Shown: positions 9,431 through 20,587 of the stretch, in pieces
Position numbering within the stretch: position 1 is the stretch's first letter
How the letters are laid out: the number at the start of each line of letters is the position of its first letter
NCBI RefSeq assembly: GCF_014779795.1
Contig: NZ_JACXZS010000012.1
Span: forward strand, 1-64,000
Source of the DNA: Microbacterium helvum
Lineage (GTDB): Bacteria; Actinomycetota; Actinomycetes; Actinomycetales; Microbacteriaceae
Direction: 5' to 3'
DNA length: 64,000 nt
Program-made: the position numbers and the translations under genes
Notes under the pieces: model-generated
Seen by the model: only the letters and a program-made list of their open reading frames with translations
Told to the model about the DNA's origin: nothing
Database searches by the model: none

Positions 9431-10026
9431 GCGCTCGCCTCGACCCGGGCGGGCCGGCCCCGCTTGGGCTTCTCCGTCGACAGCGCGAGGGCCATGGCGT
9501 GGTCGGGATGCATCGCCAGGCGCTGCTCGGAGTGGTCGAGCCAGCGCACCTCGGCCTCGGCGGCGAAGATCATCGAGTCCACCACGAGCGACCACGCGAG
9601 CTCTTCGGGGCCGTCCGGGTTCTCGCCGGCGTACTTCGCGCGGTTGAGCGCCTGCAGCTGTGCGAGCGATGATCGGCGCTGCGACTGGATGATGTCCGAC
9701 ACCTCCACCCCCGGCAGGGTCGCCGCGACCGCCAGCTTGATGGCGAGCTCGTCGCGCGTGCCGTGGCCGCGCTCGACCGGCGACCGCAGCCACGAACGGA
9801 CCTCGTCGCTGCCGGCGTCGGTGATCTGCCAGTACACGTGACCCTGCTCGTCGACATCGCCTTTCTCGACGAGACCGTCGCGCTCCAGGCGGTCGAGGGT
9901 GTTGTAGATCTGGCCGACGTTGAGCGGCCAGGTGGAACCGGTGCGCCGGTCGAACTCGGCACGCAGCTGGTACCCGTAGCACGGGCCCTGGTCGAGGATC
10001 GCCAGCAGGCTCTGACGGACGGACAT
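9427..10026 (-). CDS. PadR family transcriptional regulator
   Basis: A 199-residue PadR protein. The winged helix occupies residues 1-80 (LLAILDQGPCYGYQLRAEF, VGQIYNTLDRLERDGLV), followed by the C-terminal dimerisation helices of the Vir_act_alpha_C type and a basic tail (KPKRGRPAR). PadR proteins repress transporter operons and release DNA on binding drugs or phenolics. It lies inside the operon between the two ABC systems, 51 bp after the permease and overlapping the next ATPase. AAGGAG precedes the ATG. The AT-rich palindromes at 13187-13226 in front of the operon are its most likely target. Confidence 0.93.
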   Translation of the reverse strand: MSVRQSLLAILDQGPCYGYQLRAEFDRRTGSTWPLNVGQIYNTLDRLERDGLVEKGDVDEQGHVYWQITDAGSDEVRSWLRSPVERGHGTRDELAIKLAVAATLPGVEVSDIIQSQRRSSLAQLQALNRAKYAGENPDGPEELAWSLVVDSMIFAAEAEVRWLDHSEQRLAMHPDHAMALALSTEKPKRGRPARVEASA

Positions 10027-10077
10027 GGGATCTCCTTCGGGGTGGAGGGTGACCGCGCTCGGGCTGGGGCGCGGGGT

Positions 10078-11289
10078 TCAGAAGCGCAGCGCGTCTATGA
10101 CGTTGGACCTCACCGCCATCAGTGCCGGGATGAAGCCCGCGAGGGCGCCGATCGCGACGGCGGCGACGAGCCCCGTCACGGCGGCGCGCATGGGGAACGG
10201 CGGGATGTCCTGCATCCCCTGGAACATGGTGAGCACGAACGGCGCCTTCAGGATGGCCACCGCGAGCGCGATGCCGATGACTCCCGCCACCGCGGTCGCG
10301 ACCACGCTCTCCAGCAGCACGGACGTGAAGACGCGGCCGCCGGTGGCGCCGAAGCTGCGTCGCACGCCGATCTCGCGGATGCGCTGGCGCATGGCGACGA
10401 GCTGGATGTTGACGAGCCCCAGGCCGCCGAGCAGCAGCACCAGGCCGGCGATCGCACCGGTGATCATCTCGAACATGGCGGCCGAGCTCTTCGCCTCGGG
10501 GCGCGAGGCCCAGTCGGTGCGGGCGACGTTGATCTCGACGCCCTTGTCGACCCCGGCGCGCAGGTCCATCGCGAGCACCGGGCCGATGTCGCTCACGCCG
10601 TCCTCGGGCACCCAGACCTCCCACGTCATCATCGCGTCGGCCGGGAGCCGGTCGACACGCGTGGCATAGGCGTCGAAGAGCATCGTCGCGAGCTTCTCGG
10701 TGTCGCCGTCGTACGTGCGCGGAGTGACGCCGATCACGGGGTACGAACCGGCGACGTCGCCCAGCAGCGGCAGCGAGAACCCGGTGGAGAGGTCGGGCCG
10801 GCCGTACACGTCCCACAGCGCCTCGGTGATGACGACGGGCGGCGCGAGCAGCTCGGCGTCGGAATCCTGGAACCACCGGCCCTCGAGCAAGGGAGTGCGG
10901 TGGATGACCGGGTAGGCGGGATCGACCAGGCGCACGTTGAGCGTCTGCACCTGCTCGGGCGTCTGCACCTGCACCATCACCGGGTTGACGATGCGCGTCA
11001 GGTACGAGAACGAGTACCGCTCCGACACGTCCTGCACGTGCGCGTCGAATCCCGCCCAGTCCATCGGCGAGCCGTCGGTGCGCATCGCATTGACCGACAC
11101 CGTCGCCGGGCGTCCGCCGCTCTGGTCGGACTGCTCGGCCATCTGCTGCTGCTGGTACTCGCTCAGCGCTACCACCGCCGTGAGCGCACCCACCGACACC
11201 GCGATGCCGATGAGGCTCAGCAGCACGCGCAGCTTGTGGTGGCGCAGCTCCGACCACGCCTCGCCGAGTGCGCCGATGAAGCCGGTCAC
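10078..11289 (-). CDS. ABC transporter permease, MacB-like
   Basis: A 403-residue permease with one N-terminal helix (about 20-42), a roughly 220-residue periplasmic MacB_PCD-type domain, then three C-terminal helices carrying the FtsX signature (EIGVRRSFGATGGRVF). This is MacB topology without the fused ATPase. With the ATPase at 11286 and the adaptor at 12176 it forms a tripartite-style exporter; Gram-positive relatives include macrolide, peptide and lantibiotic exporters. The ATG overlaps the ATPase stop by 4 bp. The substrate is not deducible. Confidence 0.93.
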   Translation of the reverse strand: MTGFIGALGEAWSELRHHKLRVLLSLIGIAVSVGALTAVVALSEYQQQQMAEQSDQSGGRPATVSVNAMRTDGSPMDWAGFDAHVQDVSERYSFSYLTRIVNPVMVQVQTPEQVQTLNVRLVDPAYPVIHRTPLLEGRWFQDSDAELLAPPVVITEALWDVYGRPDLSTGFSLPLLGDVAGSYPVIGVTPRTYDGDTEKLATMLFDAYATRVDRLPADAMMTWEVWVPEDGVSDIGPVLAMDLRAGVDKGVEINVARTDWASRPEAKSSAAMFEMITGAIAGLVLLLGGLGLVNIQLVAMRQRIREIGVRRSFGATGGRVFTSVLLESVVATAVAGVIGIALAVAILKAPFVLTMFQGMQDIPPFPMRAAVTGLVAAVAIGALAGFIPALMAVRSNVIDALRF

Positions 11290-12179
11290 GAGGCCACCTC
11301 CACGGTGTCCTCGGTCGCGCGGTCTCCGGCCGGCGCGTCAGAGAGGGATGCCGCGGCCTCCGGCGCTCCGTCCGGCTGCGGTGCGGCATCCGGATCTTCC
11401 ATGGATTCGGCAGGCGCGACGCTCTCGGCGAGCTCGGGGGCGAGCTCCACGCGGTCGTATGCCGCTGCCGCCGCCGCGCCCGCGTCGGGCGCCGTCAGGT
11501 CGAACGGCGTCAGGACGCCCGCCTCGAGCCGGTAGTGGCGCCGCGCACGGGCGGCCACGTGCAGGTCGTGCGTGATCGTGACGAGCGCAGCCTCGGCCTC
11601 GGACGCGATCTCGTCGAGCAGCTCCATGACGCTGCCGCCCGTCTCGACGTCGAGGGCGCCGGTGGGCTCGTCGGCGAGGATCAGCGCCGGCCGCCGCACG
11701 AGGGCGCGGGCGATCGCGACGCGCTGCTGCTCGCCGCCCGACAGCTGCTCGGGCGTCGACTCGATGCGGTGACCGAGGCCGACGCGCTCGAGCATCGCGG
11801 CGGCGGTGCGGTTGCGGTTCCAGAAGGCGCGTCCTGACGCGTAGCCGAGCGGCATCGCGACGTTCTCGAGCGCGGTGCGACCGGCCAGCAGGTTGAACTG
11901 CTGGAACACGAAGCCGACGTTGCGGCCGCGCAGCTTGTCGAGCTTGCCGGCCCGCATCTTGCGGACCGGCTCGCCGCGGAACCACACGGCGCCGTCGGAC
12001 GGACGGTCGAGCATGCCCATGAGGTTCAGCAGCGTCGACTTGCCCGAGCCGCTGCGCCCGACGATCGCGACGTGGTCGCCCGCGGCGATGGCGAGGTCGA
12101 TGTCGCGCAGGATGTCCAAGCGCGAGTCATCGGGCAGGATCACGTGCTTCGCGACCCCTTCGAGGCGGACCAGGCTCAC
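11286..12179 (-). CDS. ABC transporter ATP-binding protein (MacB-type) with acidic tail
   Basis: A 297-residue ATPase with Walker A GRSGSGKST, Q-loop FVFQQFN, signature LSGGEQQR and Walker B LILADEPTGALD. About 70 extra C-terminal residues are rich in Ala, Pro and Glu and have no recognised domain. I chose the GTG at 12179 because it overlaps the adaptor stop as GTGA, the same coupling used elsewhere in this operon; longer starts would run into the upstream gene. It powers the MacB-like permease encoded just downstream. Confidence 0.9.
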   Translation of the reverse strand: MSLVRLEGVAKHVILPDDSRLDILRDIDLAIAAGDHVAIVGRSGSGKSTLLNLMGMLDRPSDGAVWFRGEPVRKMRAGKLDKLRGRNVGFVFQQFNLLAGRTALENVAMPLGYASGRAFWNRNRTAAAMLERVGLGHRIESTPEQLSGGEQQRVAIARALVRRPALILADEPTGALDVETGGSVMELLDEIASEAEAALVTITHDLHVAARARRHYRLEAGVLTPFDLTAPDAGAAAAAAYDRVELAPELAESVAPAESMEDPDAAPQPDGAPEAAASLSDAPAGDRATEDTVEVAS

Positions 12180-13165
12180 CAGTTCCACCCCGCCGGCTCG
12201 CAGTACTCGCCGCCCATGCCGTCGTCGTAGCACTGCGGCTCGTTGCCGGCGGCGATGCCGGGCACGTACTGGCGCACCTGCTCGCCCTCCTCGACGCCCG
12301 CGGTGACCTCGACGATGCTGCCGTCGCTGACCCCGAGGGTCACATCGCGCTCCTCGAGCTCGCCGGTGCCGGCTGGGCCCACGCCCCCCGAGGCTCCGGA
12401 CGACGCGTCAGCGGCGTCTGGAGAGGGGGTGGGGACCACCCATACGACGCCCGTGCCGGACCCGCCCTTGACGGCGGTGGTCGGCACGACGAGCACGTCG
12501 CTGACGGTGCCGAGGTCGATGTCGAGCTGCGCCTGCAGTCCCGCGAACACCGTCTGGTCGGCGGGGACCGCGCAGGTGACGGTCGTGGTGCCGTCCTCGG
12601 CGACAGCGACCTTGAGGCCGGTGCACGTGAACGGCGCAGGTCCCCCCTGGATCGTGACGGCGGCCTCGGTGGGGGCGCCTTGCAGCCGGTACAGCTGCAC
12701 GGGATCGACGGTCGCCTGCACGTGGTAGCGCGCCGGGGTCAGCGTCACCAGCTCGCCGCCGAGGGATGCGGGCTGGCCCTTCACGACTGCGATCTCGGTG
12801 ACGTCGCCCGCCTCGGGCGCGAGGACGTCGATGTTCTTGACGGGGTCGGTCTGCTTGATCGTGAACAGCTTCTGACCGGCCGCGACGGACTGCCCCTCTC
12901 CGACGTCCACCGAGGTGACGACGCCGTCGACGCCGGAGCGCACCGGGTACGCGGCATCCCTCGCGATCGTCCCGGTGAGGCTCAGGGCGTTGACGACCTC
13001 GCCGCGTTCGACGGGGACGACCGGGTCGGCGATCTGGGCGCTCGGCTCGAGAGCCGCCGCGGGCGCCTGATCCGGGAAGAACGCGATCTTCACCAGCGCG
13101 AGCGAGGCCGCCCCCAGAATGAGCACCATGAGGATCGGGAAGATCCATCGACGCCAGACCACCAT
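12176..13165 (-). CDS. Membrane-fusion (MacA/HlyD-like) efflux adaptor
   Basis: A 329-residue protein with an N-terminal transmembrane anchor (about residues 7-27) and a periplasm-side body. It shows a lipoyl/barrel-sandwich half (VRSGVDGVVTSVDVGEGQSVAAGQKLF), a beta-barrel (LDIDLGTVSDVLVVPTTAV) and a Ser/Ala/Gly linker. A C-terminal segment ends in a Cys-bearing tail (PQCYDD, EYCEPAG). Such adaptors dock onto MacB-type permeases. It is the first gene of the operon; a GGAGAGG ribosome site precedes the ATG at 13165, and the palindromic operator lies about 20-60 bp upstream. Confidence 0.9.
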   Translation of the reverse strand: MVVWRRWIFPILMVLILGAASLALVKIAFFPDQAPAAALEPSAQIADPVVPVERGEVVNALSLTGTIARDAAYPVRSGVDGVVTSVDVGEGQSVAAGQKLFTIKQTDPVKNIDVLAPEAGDVTEIAVVKGQPASLGGELVTLTPARYHVQATVDPVQLYRLQGAPTEAAVTIQGGPAPFTCTGLKVAVAEDGTTTVTCAVPADQTVFAGLQAQLDIDLGTVSDVLVVPTTAVKGGSGTGVVWVVPTPSPDAADASSGASGGVGPAGTGELEERDVTLGVSDGSIVEVTAGVEEGEQVRQYVPGIAAGNEPQCYDDGMGGEYCEPAGWNW

Positions 13166-13186
13166 GTGCTGTACCTCTCCGTCGGG

Positions 13187-13226
13187 GTATATACCGAGTA
13201 TGTAGTCGCCGAGTATATACATACTC
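13187..13226 (-). promoter_or_regulatory. AT-rich palindromic operator/promoter of the ABC-PadR operon
   Basis: Two copies of the perfect 8-bp palindrome GTATATAC (13187-13194 and 13213-13220) lie 26 bp apart. They are interleaved with a CGAGTAT direct repeat (13195 and 13210, 15 bp apart) and a 9-bp inverted pair, GAGTATGTA (13196-13204) and TACATACTC (13218-13226). The stretch is strikingly AT-rich for this genome and ends about 20 bp before the adaptor start. Repression by the PadR protein of the same operon is inferred. Confidence 0.7.
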
Positions 13227-13249
13227 AGAAAACAGCGGAGGGATGCTGC

Positions 13250-13273
13250 CGGTCCGCGTGTCGCGGCGGACCG
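13250..13273 (-). terminator. Hairpin after the GH5 gene
   Basis: Perfect 8-bp arms CGGTCCGC (13250-13257) and GCGGACCG (13266-13273) lie 24 bp past the GH5 stop and before the ABC operon promoter. A short intrinsic-type terminator is plausible. Confidence 0.45.
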
Positions 13274-13296
13274 AAGCCTCAGCTCGTGATCGAGGA

Positions 13297-15681
13297 TCAG
13301 CCCGTCGTCAAGGCGTAATCGCCCTCGGCGCACGCGGTCACGCGCCAGCCGCCGTCGACCTCGCGCACGACGACCTTCGTGAGGCCCTCGGTCTGCGGGT
13401 CGGGCTCTTCCTCGCCCGGGATCCACACGTCGAGGCCGCACGTCGCGCCGTCGACCGTCCCGGTCATCGCGAGGGCGGCGCCCTCCGCACGGAGTCCCGT
13501 GAGGCGCCCGGGGGAGGCCTGCGGGTACGCCCGGCTCAGCGCCGCGAGCAGCGGCTCGTTGCGCGCACCGTCCTCGCCGGTCGCGCAATCCTCGGGCACG
13601 AGCCCGAGACCCACGTCGCCGATGCCGTTCTGCGGGTCCCCGCACGACTGCTTCCAGACCCAGTAGGCGCTCCCCAGCAGGTGCGCGTCCTCCGCGTCGG
13701 CGTACCGGCCGATGTGCTCGGCGATGGACGCCTCGTCGCCCCAGTACCCGTACTCTCCGGACCACAGCGGCACGCCGTACTCGTCGGCGACGCGGGCGGC
13801 GAGGTCGAGCTGGCGTGCGGTTCCCACGATGGTCGGCAGGCCCAGCGAATGGTCCATCGTGATCGACTCGGCATACAGGTGCGGCGAGAACACGATGTTC
13901 GCGTCGTCGGTGAAGGCGAGGGACGGCCCGCTGTCGAACCCGAGCCCTGACCACAGGATGCTGGGCTCGATGAACACGATCTGCGGGGCGCCGGCCTCGC
14001 GGATCGCCCGGATCGCACGGTCGTAGTACCGGCCGAGCAGCAGTGAGGTGGTGACCGGCGCGGTCTCGCCGAACCCCGGCTCGTTCATGAGGTCGAAGCC
14101 CGCCACCGCCGGCTCGTCGGCGTAGCGCGCGGCGAGCTCGCCCCACGTGCGCACGAGCGCCGTCTGGATGCCGTCGGTGTCGAACCAGAAGTGCTGGAAC
14201 GCCCGGTCGCCGGCGGGAGAGATGTCGCGCCCGGTGAACGCGCATCGCGGCGCGCCGTCGGTGATGGTCGCCCACTCGGGCGCTCCGTCGTAGCCCCACA
14301 TCGGGTCCGTTCCGGGACGGCACACGGTGCCCTCGGGTGTGGCCGCGTTCGACCAGCCGTCCTGATGAAGGTCGATCACCGTGCGGATGCCGTGGCCCTT
14401 CGCCCACTCGACCGCCTGGTCGATCCGCTCGAGATAGCCGGCGTCGAGCTCGCCTCGCGTCGGTTCGAGCGCCGACCACGAGATTCCGAGGCGAACGACG
14501 TCGAACCCGTACTCGGCCATGCCGGCGAAGTCGTCCTCGGTGAGCGGGCGCGTCGCGGGCACCTCGGCACGCGGCTGGTAGAAGTCGACGAGCTGATTGA
14601 CGTTCACGCCGCGCAGCAGCACGTCGTGGCCCTCGCCATCGGTGATGCGCTCGCCGTCCGCCCGCAGGAACCCTTCGGGGATGGTTCGGGATGCCTCGAC
14701 CTGCGCGGCAGCGCGGGCCTCCGATACGCCGCCGCCGGCCACGGCGACCGGCGTGACGATGAGAGCGGCCACGACGGCGACGGCCACGGCGATCGCCGCG
14801 AGCGACCAGGAACGCCGGGGTGAGGCATCCGGGGCCGCTTCCGCGACGGAACGAGCCCGGCGTACCCGATCGACGACGACGGCGACCACCGCGGGGACCC
14901 ACCCGAGAAACGCGGCGAAAGAGAGCCCGTCCGCGACATGGACGTACGCGGCCATGAGCGGCCACAGGTCGCCGGCGAGGCCGTCGTCGACGACGACGCC
15001 GATGATCGCCTGCGCGATCCCGAACAGCGCACCGCCGACGAGCACGCCGAGCCACGCACCCAGCACACCGGGCACGCGCGTCCGCATCCACCGCAGAGAC
15101 AGCCAGGCGGCGCCGATCATGAGGGCGACCGCGACGATCATGGCGAGCAGACCGCCTTCCGGGCGAGGCGCCGGCACCATCGGGGCATAGGCGGCACCCG
15201 TCCACCACGAGCCGGCGGCGATCGGGGCCAGGGCTCCGAACGCGATCGCCGCGGGCCACACGCTGCCGCGTTCGAACGTCGGGCGGCTCGTCCTGCCGCC
15301 GAGCCAGCGGGTCGCCGCCGCCACGATCGCCGCGGCCGGCAGCGCCTTCGCGGTCACGTAGCCGGCAGCCCACGCGGCGGTGGCGGCATCCAGAACCATC
15401 ACGAAAGCCGTGGCAGCCTGCGCGAGCAGCACCGCCAGCACGACACCCGCGAACATCGTCCAGAACCGCTCGCCGGCACGCACCGCGGACCACCACACGA
15501 CGCCCAGCAGTACCGGGATGAACACCGCATACGGCGCGAGCGGCCACACCAGTGCCGCCTGCAGTCCGCCTCCGGGCCAGCCGACGAGCGCGAGCAGCCC
15601 CGTCGGATCCGCGACCGCTTGAAGGACGATGAGGACGCAAGCCGCCACCACGGCGACGATGGGACGGCGAAGCCCGCGCAT
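13297..15681 (-). CDS. Membrane-anchored GH5 glycoside hydrolase, endoglycoceramidase-like
   Basis: A 794-residue protein. Residues 1-310 form a polytopic membrane domain of about eight helices; residues 335-760 form a GH5 TIM barrel. The barrel has GVNVNQLVDFY (358-368), DLHQD (437-441), acid/base Glu534 in LMNEPG and nucleophile Glu643 in WSGEYG. The DLHQD motif and overall pattern match endoglycoceramidases, which cut the glycan-ceramide bond of glycosphingolipids; other GH5 beta-glucosidase-like activity cannot be excluded. A small beta-rich domain closes the chain. I chose ATG 15681 (GGAG 7 nt upstream) over the GTG at 15720. Fusion to a large membrane domain is unusual. Confidence 0.85.
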   Translation of the reverse strand: MRGLRRPIVAVVAACVLIVLQAVADPTGLLALVGWPGGGLQAALVWPLAPYAVFIPVLLGVVWWSAVRAGERFWTMFAGVVLAVLLAQAATAFVMVLDAATAAWAAGYVTAKALPAAAIVAAATRWLGGRTSRPTFERGSVWPAAIAFGALAPIAAGSWWTGAAYAPMVPAPRPEGGLLAMIVAVALMIGAAWLSLRWMRTRVPGVLGAWLGVLVGGALFGIAQAIIGVVVDDGLAGDLWPLMAAYVHVADGLSFAAFLGWVPAVVAVVVDRVRRARSVAEAAPDASPRRSWSLAAIAVAVAVVAALIVTPVAVAGGGVSEARAAAQVEASRTIPEGFLRADGERITDGEGHDVLLRGVNVNQLVDFYQPRAEVPATRPLTEDDFAGMAEYGFDVVRLGISWSALEPTRGELDAGYLERIDQAVEWAKGHGIRTVIDLHQDGWSNAATPEGTVCRPGTDPMWGYDGAPEWATITDGAPRCAFTGRDISPAGDRAFQHFWFDTDGIQTALVRTWGELAARYADEPAVAGFDLMNEPGFGETAPVTTSLLLGRYYDRAIRAIREAGAPQIVFIEPSILWSGLGFDSGPSLAFTDDANIVFSPHLYAESITMDHSLGLPTIVGTARQLDLAARVADEYGVPLWSGEYGYWGDEASIAEHIGRYADAEDAHLLGSAYWVWKQSCGDPQNGIGDVGLGLVPEDCATGEDGARNEPLLAALSRAYPQASPGRLTGLRAEGAALAMTGTVDGATCGLDVWIPGEEEPDPQTEGLTKVVVREVDGGWRVTACAEGDYALTTG

Positions 15682-15790
15682 GAACACTCCATCGTGTCGG
15701 TGGATCCGGGGGGAATCCACGGGAAGAGCATCGTCTCACCCCCCGAGCCGCCGGTACGCACACCCAGCGCACACCAAGGTCACGGGTGGA

Positions 15791-15833
15791 TAACATAGGC
15801 AGGTATGCCTGGGCCCTGGGGGCCCGGGTGGCA
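15791..15833 (+). promoter_or_regulatory. secA promoter and leader hairpin
   Basis: A TAACAT minus-10-like hexamer (15791-15796) is followed by a GC-rich hairpin with GGGCCC arms (15811-15816 and 15820-15825), extended by pairing out to about 15806-15833. It would lie at the 5' end of the secA mRNA, about 50 nt before the GTG start. Its role is inferred only. Confidence 0.4.
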
Positions 15834-15882
15834 CCGGCGCCAGCGCGCCGCACCCGACTTCCCCTGAAGATGGAGACACTCC

Positions 15883-18717
<2,835 letters not shown>

Positions 18718-18723
18718 GGGAGC

Positions 18724-18763
18724 GGATGCCGCGACCCGCGGTCGGCGCCGGGTCGAGGCATCC
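18724..18763 (+). terminator. secA terminator hairpin with GGATGCC arms
   Basis: Fourteen-base arms at 18724-18737 and 18750-18763 (GGATGCC...GGCATCC, one mismatch) begin 7 bp after the secA stop. No U-tract. A member of the recurrent GGATGCC hairpin family. Confidence 0.65.
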
Positions 18764-18847
18764 ACTCCCTCCTCCCCTCTTCGCCTGGCGGGTGGCCGGG
18801 CCACCGTGCGGTCATTGGCCCCACGCGGCCGCGGATATCCTGATGCG

Positions 18848-20074
18848 ATGAATCGCCTCCGCCCTCTCGACCAGTCGAGCAAGCTCCAGAACGTTCTCTA
18901 CGAGATCCGCGGAGCAGCCCTCGCCGAGGCCGACCGGCTGGAGGACGAGGGGCACACGATCCTCAAGCTCAACACCGGCAACCCCGCGGTGTTCGGCTTC
19001 GAGGCGCCGTTCCAGATCGTGCGCGACATGATCGAAGCGGTGCCGAACGCGCACGGCTACAGCGACAGCAAGGGCATCATGTCGGCGCGTCGCGCGGTGG
19101 TGTCGCGCTACGAAGAGGTCCCGGGCTTCCCGCAGTTCGACCCCGATGACGTGTATCTGGGCAACGGGGTGTCCGAGCTCATCACCATGACGATGCAGGC
19201 CCTCCTCGACGAGGGCGACGAGGTGCTGATCCCCGCCCCGGACTACCCGCTGTGGACGGCCATGACGAGCCTCGCCGGCGGGACTCCCGTGCACTACCGC
19301 TGCGATCCCGACGACGGGTGGCAGCCGAGCCTCGACGACATCCGCGCGAAGGTCACGCCGCGCACGAAGGCGATCGTCGTGATCAACCCGAACAACCCGA
19401 CCGGCGCGGTGTACTCGCGCGAGGTGCTCGAAGGAATCGTCGAGATCGCCCGCGAGAACTCGCTGCTGCTGCTCTCGGACGAGATCTACGACCGCATCCT
19501 CTACGACGACGCGAAGCACATCCCCCTCGCGACCCTCGCGCCCGACCTGCTGTGCCTGACGTTCAACGGCCTGTCGAAGACGTACCGCGTCGCCGGCTAC
19601 CGGTCCGGCTGGCTCGTGATCACCGGTCCCAAGTCGCACGCCTCGGGCTTCCTCGAGGGCATCCAGCTGCTGGCGTCGACCCGCCTGTGCCCGAACGTGC
19701 CGGCGCAGCACGCGGTGCAGGCGGCGCTGTCGGGGGTGCAGTCGATCGACGCGCTCATCGCTCCTGAGGGGCGCCTCCTCGAGCAGAGGGATGCCGCATG
19801 GGAGAGCCTCGAGCGCATCCCGGGTGTCAGCTGCCTCAAGCCGCAGGGCGCGCTGTACGCGTTCCCGCGCCTCGACCCCGAGGTGTACGAGATCCACGAC
19901 GACAGCAGGCTCGTGTACGACTTCCTCGTCGCGGAGCACGTGCTGCTCGTTCAGGGCACCGGATTCAACTGGCCGACGCCCGACCATCTGCGCATCGTCA
20001 CGCTTCCCGAGGCGCGCGTGCTGACCGAGGCGATCGAGCGACTGGGCAACTTCCTGTCGTCGTACAAGCAGTGA
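18848..20074 (+). CDS. alaA: Alanine-synthesising aminotransferase (AlaA-like)
   Basis: A 408-residue PLP-dependent class I aminotransferase, closely like E. coli AlaA, which makes alanine from pyruvate and glutamate. Conserved segments include SSKLQNVLYEIRG, LNTGNPA, GYSDSKG, PAPDYPLWTA, NPNNPTGAVYS, DEIYDRILYDD and the PLP lysine Lys244 in FNGLSKTYRVAGYRSGW. Length and ends match the family. ATG 18848 follows a TATCCT hexamer (18836-18841) by 6 nt with no ribosome site, so the mRNA is probably leaderless. A GGATGCCGCGG hairpin follows the stop. Confidence 0.93.
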   Translation: MNRLRPLDQSSKLQNVLYEIRGAALAEADRLEDEGHTILKLNTGNPAVFGFEAPFQIVRDMIEAVPNAHGYSDSKGIMSARRAVVSRYEEVPGFPQFDPDDVYLGNGVSELITMTMQALLDEGDEVLIPAPDYPLWTAMTSLAGGTPVHYRCDPDDGWQPSLDDIRAKVTPRTKAIVVINPNNPTGAVYSREVLEGIVEIARENSLLLLSDEIYDRILYDDAKHIPLATLAPDLLCLTFNGLSKTYRVAGYRSGWLVITGPKSHASGFLEGIQLLASTRLCPNVPAQHAVQAALSGVQSIDALIAPEGRLLEQRDAAWESLERIPGVSCLKPQGALYAFPRLDPEVYEIHDDSRLVYDFLVAEHVLLVQGTGFNWPTPDHLRIVTLPEARVLTEAIERLGNFLSSYKQ

Positions 20075-20079
20075 CGGAT

Positions 20080-20108
20080 GGATGCCGCGGTCACAGGCCG
20101 CGGCATCC
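20080..20108 (+). terminator. alaA terminator hairpin
   Basis: Perfect 11-bp arms GGATGCCGCGG (20080-20090) and CCGCGGCATCC (20098-20108) with a 7-nt loop, starting 6 bp after the alaA stop. Confidence 0.7.
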
Positions 20109-20154
20109 GTCAACCCCCTCCGTGTCCGCGAGCCGGGCGACGTAGCGTCGAGGC

Positions 20155-20505
20155 ATGTCCATCGAACTGAATCAGCCGGCGCTCCGCCACGCGCGGGCGC
20201 TGATCCGAGACGGCAAGGTCGTCCGAGACGAAAGGGACGACTGGTCGGAGGCGGCCCCCACCGCCGACGAGGAGAACGCGTTCATCGAGCGCGACGGGTG
20301 GACCGAGTTCTCGCATTGGCACCTCGGTGTGGACCGTGGCGAAGACCGCGAGACGAAGCAGGCCTACTCGTTCCCGTTCGGCGACTTCCGCCGCGTGCAC
20401 CGCTCCGGCGTCATCTCGGGCGAGAGCCGGGCCGGCCAGTACGGCCACGACGAGATCCGCGATGCCCTGAAGTCGCTGCTGGATCTGATCGACGACGAGC
20501 ACTGA
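20155..20505 (+). CDS. Conserved actinobacterial hypothetical protein
   Basis: A 116-residue soluble, acidic protein opening MSIELNQPALRHARALI and containing HWHLGVD, SFPFGDFRRVHRSG and a helical end with LKSLLDLIDDEH. I recognise it as a small protein widespread in Actinobacteria, but no function is known. There is no signal peptide or membrane segment. ATG 20155 is preceded by TAGCGT (20143-20148) at 6 nt with no ribosome site, consistent with a leaderless mRNA. A strong hairpin follows immediately. Confidence 0.85.
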   Translation: MSIELNQPALRHARALIRDGKVVRDERDDWSEAAPTADEENAFIERDGWTEFSHWHLGVDRGEDRETKQAYSFPFGDFRRVHRSGVISGESRAGQYGHDEIRDALKSLLDLIDDEH

Positions 20506-20543
20506 CGGGCGGGCCGGTCACATCGTCGGGACCGGCCCGCCCG
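20506..20543. terminator. Bidirectional terminator hairpin
   Basis: Perfect 14-bp arms (20506-20519 and 20530-20543; core GGGCGGGCCGGTC) with a 10-nt loop, directly after the stop at 20505 and between convergent genes. Confidence 0.7.
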
Positions 20544-20587
20544 GCAGCGCTGGTTCAGCCGCCGTGCTGCCCGACAGCGGTGCCCGC

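Noticed and set aside
8711..11389. One 892-codon frame spanning the second ATPase, PadR and permease genes
   Set aside because: Only the last 239 codons show ATPase motifs. The rest is out-of-frame shadow of the PadR and MacB-like permease genes.
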